Source of the DNA: Yersinia similis
Lineage (GTDB): Bacteria; Pseudomonadota; Gammaproteobacteria; Enterobacterales; Enterobacteriaceae
Length of the DNA stretch: 64,000 nucleotides
Assembly: GCF_001053095.1 (NCBI RefSeq)
Contig: NZ_CGBP01000007.1
Coordinates: 1 to 64,000, forward strand
Reading direction: 5' to 3'
The notes beneath the pieces are model-generated. The model saw nothing but the letters and a program-made list of their open reading frames with translations. It was not told where the DNA came from and did not search any database. The number at the start of each line of letters is the position of its first letter. The first letter of the stretch is position 1. Positions 63,994 to 64,000 of the stretch are shown here, in pieces. The position numbers and the translations under genes are program-made.

Positions 63994-64000
63994 AGAAAGA

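Overview
The window is core chromosome of an enterobacterium. Protein sequences, gene order and intergenic repeats point to Yersinia, most probably the Y. pseudotuberculosis/Y. pestis group; the species cannot be fixed from this sequence alone. Almost every gene has an obvious Escherichia coli counterpart. There are no phage genes, complete insertion sequences, CRISPR arrays or toxin-antitoxin pairs. Many predicted starts were moved to internal codons using Shine-Dalgarno position and family length, and each entry says so.

Layout, left to right. (1) 1-447: promoters of an rRNA operon that leaves the window on the minus strand, back to back with the PurR-controlled purHD operon (448-3382). (2) 3511-8053, minus strand: yjaH, hupA, yjaG, nfi, hemE, nudC. 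(3) 8150-14698, plus strand: rsd, then a TPP riboswitch and the thiCEFSGH thiamine operon. (4) 14948-28655, minus strand: the transcription/translation block rpoC-rpoB-rplL-rplJ-rplA-rplK-nusG-secE-tuf, headed by four tRNA genes (Thr-TGT, Tyr, Gly, Thr-GGT; 28764-29248). It includes the rplL-rpoB attenuator and the L10-binding leader. (5) 29645-33385: a broken GNAT acetyltransferase, coaA, and convergent murB-birA. (6) 33798-39386: a complete minus-strand rRNA operon (16S, tRNA-Glu, 23S, 5S) with P1/P2 promoters. (7) 39456-43444, minus strand: hemG, trkH, yigZ, pepQ. (8) 43771-47135: fadBA behind a near-perfect FadR operator. (9) 47277-49529: fre and ubiD (minus); then rfaH (plus) facing hemB (minus). 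(10) 51413-58790, minus strand: tatD, tatCBA, ubiB-ubiJ-ubiE and rmuC. (11) 58997-63899, minus strand: a DedA-family membrane protein, three tandem ERIC elements, a CstA-family transporter, a tyrosine phosphatase-like protein and udp with a CRP site.

Functionally the window holds the growth machinery (RNA polymerase, ribosomal proteins, EF-Tu, rRNA, tRNA) together with vitamin and cofactor synthesis (thiamine, haem, CoA, biotin ligase, ubiquinone), purine synthesis, beta-oxidation and Tat export. Growth-linked control recurs: rRNA P1/P2, BoxA antitermination, attenuator, ribosomal-protein leader, PurR, FadR, TPP and CRP.

I found no convincing new multi-gene system. The points most worth a second look are: an rRNA operon joining the E. 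coli rrnA upstream context to the rrnB downstream context; a HemB of the cysteine-free, magnesium-type class placed between rfaH and tatD; a GNAT gene broken by two compensating frameshifts; short duplications that all share an 18-bp period within the first 9 kb; a low-complexity insert in ThiC; a perfect DnaA box between rrn and purH; a palindrome wrapped around the likely coaA -10 box; and the triple tandem ERIC array.
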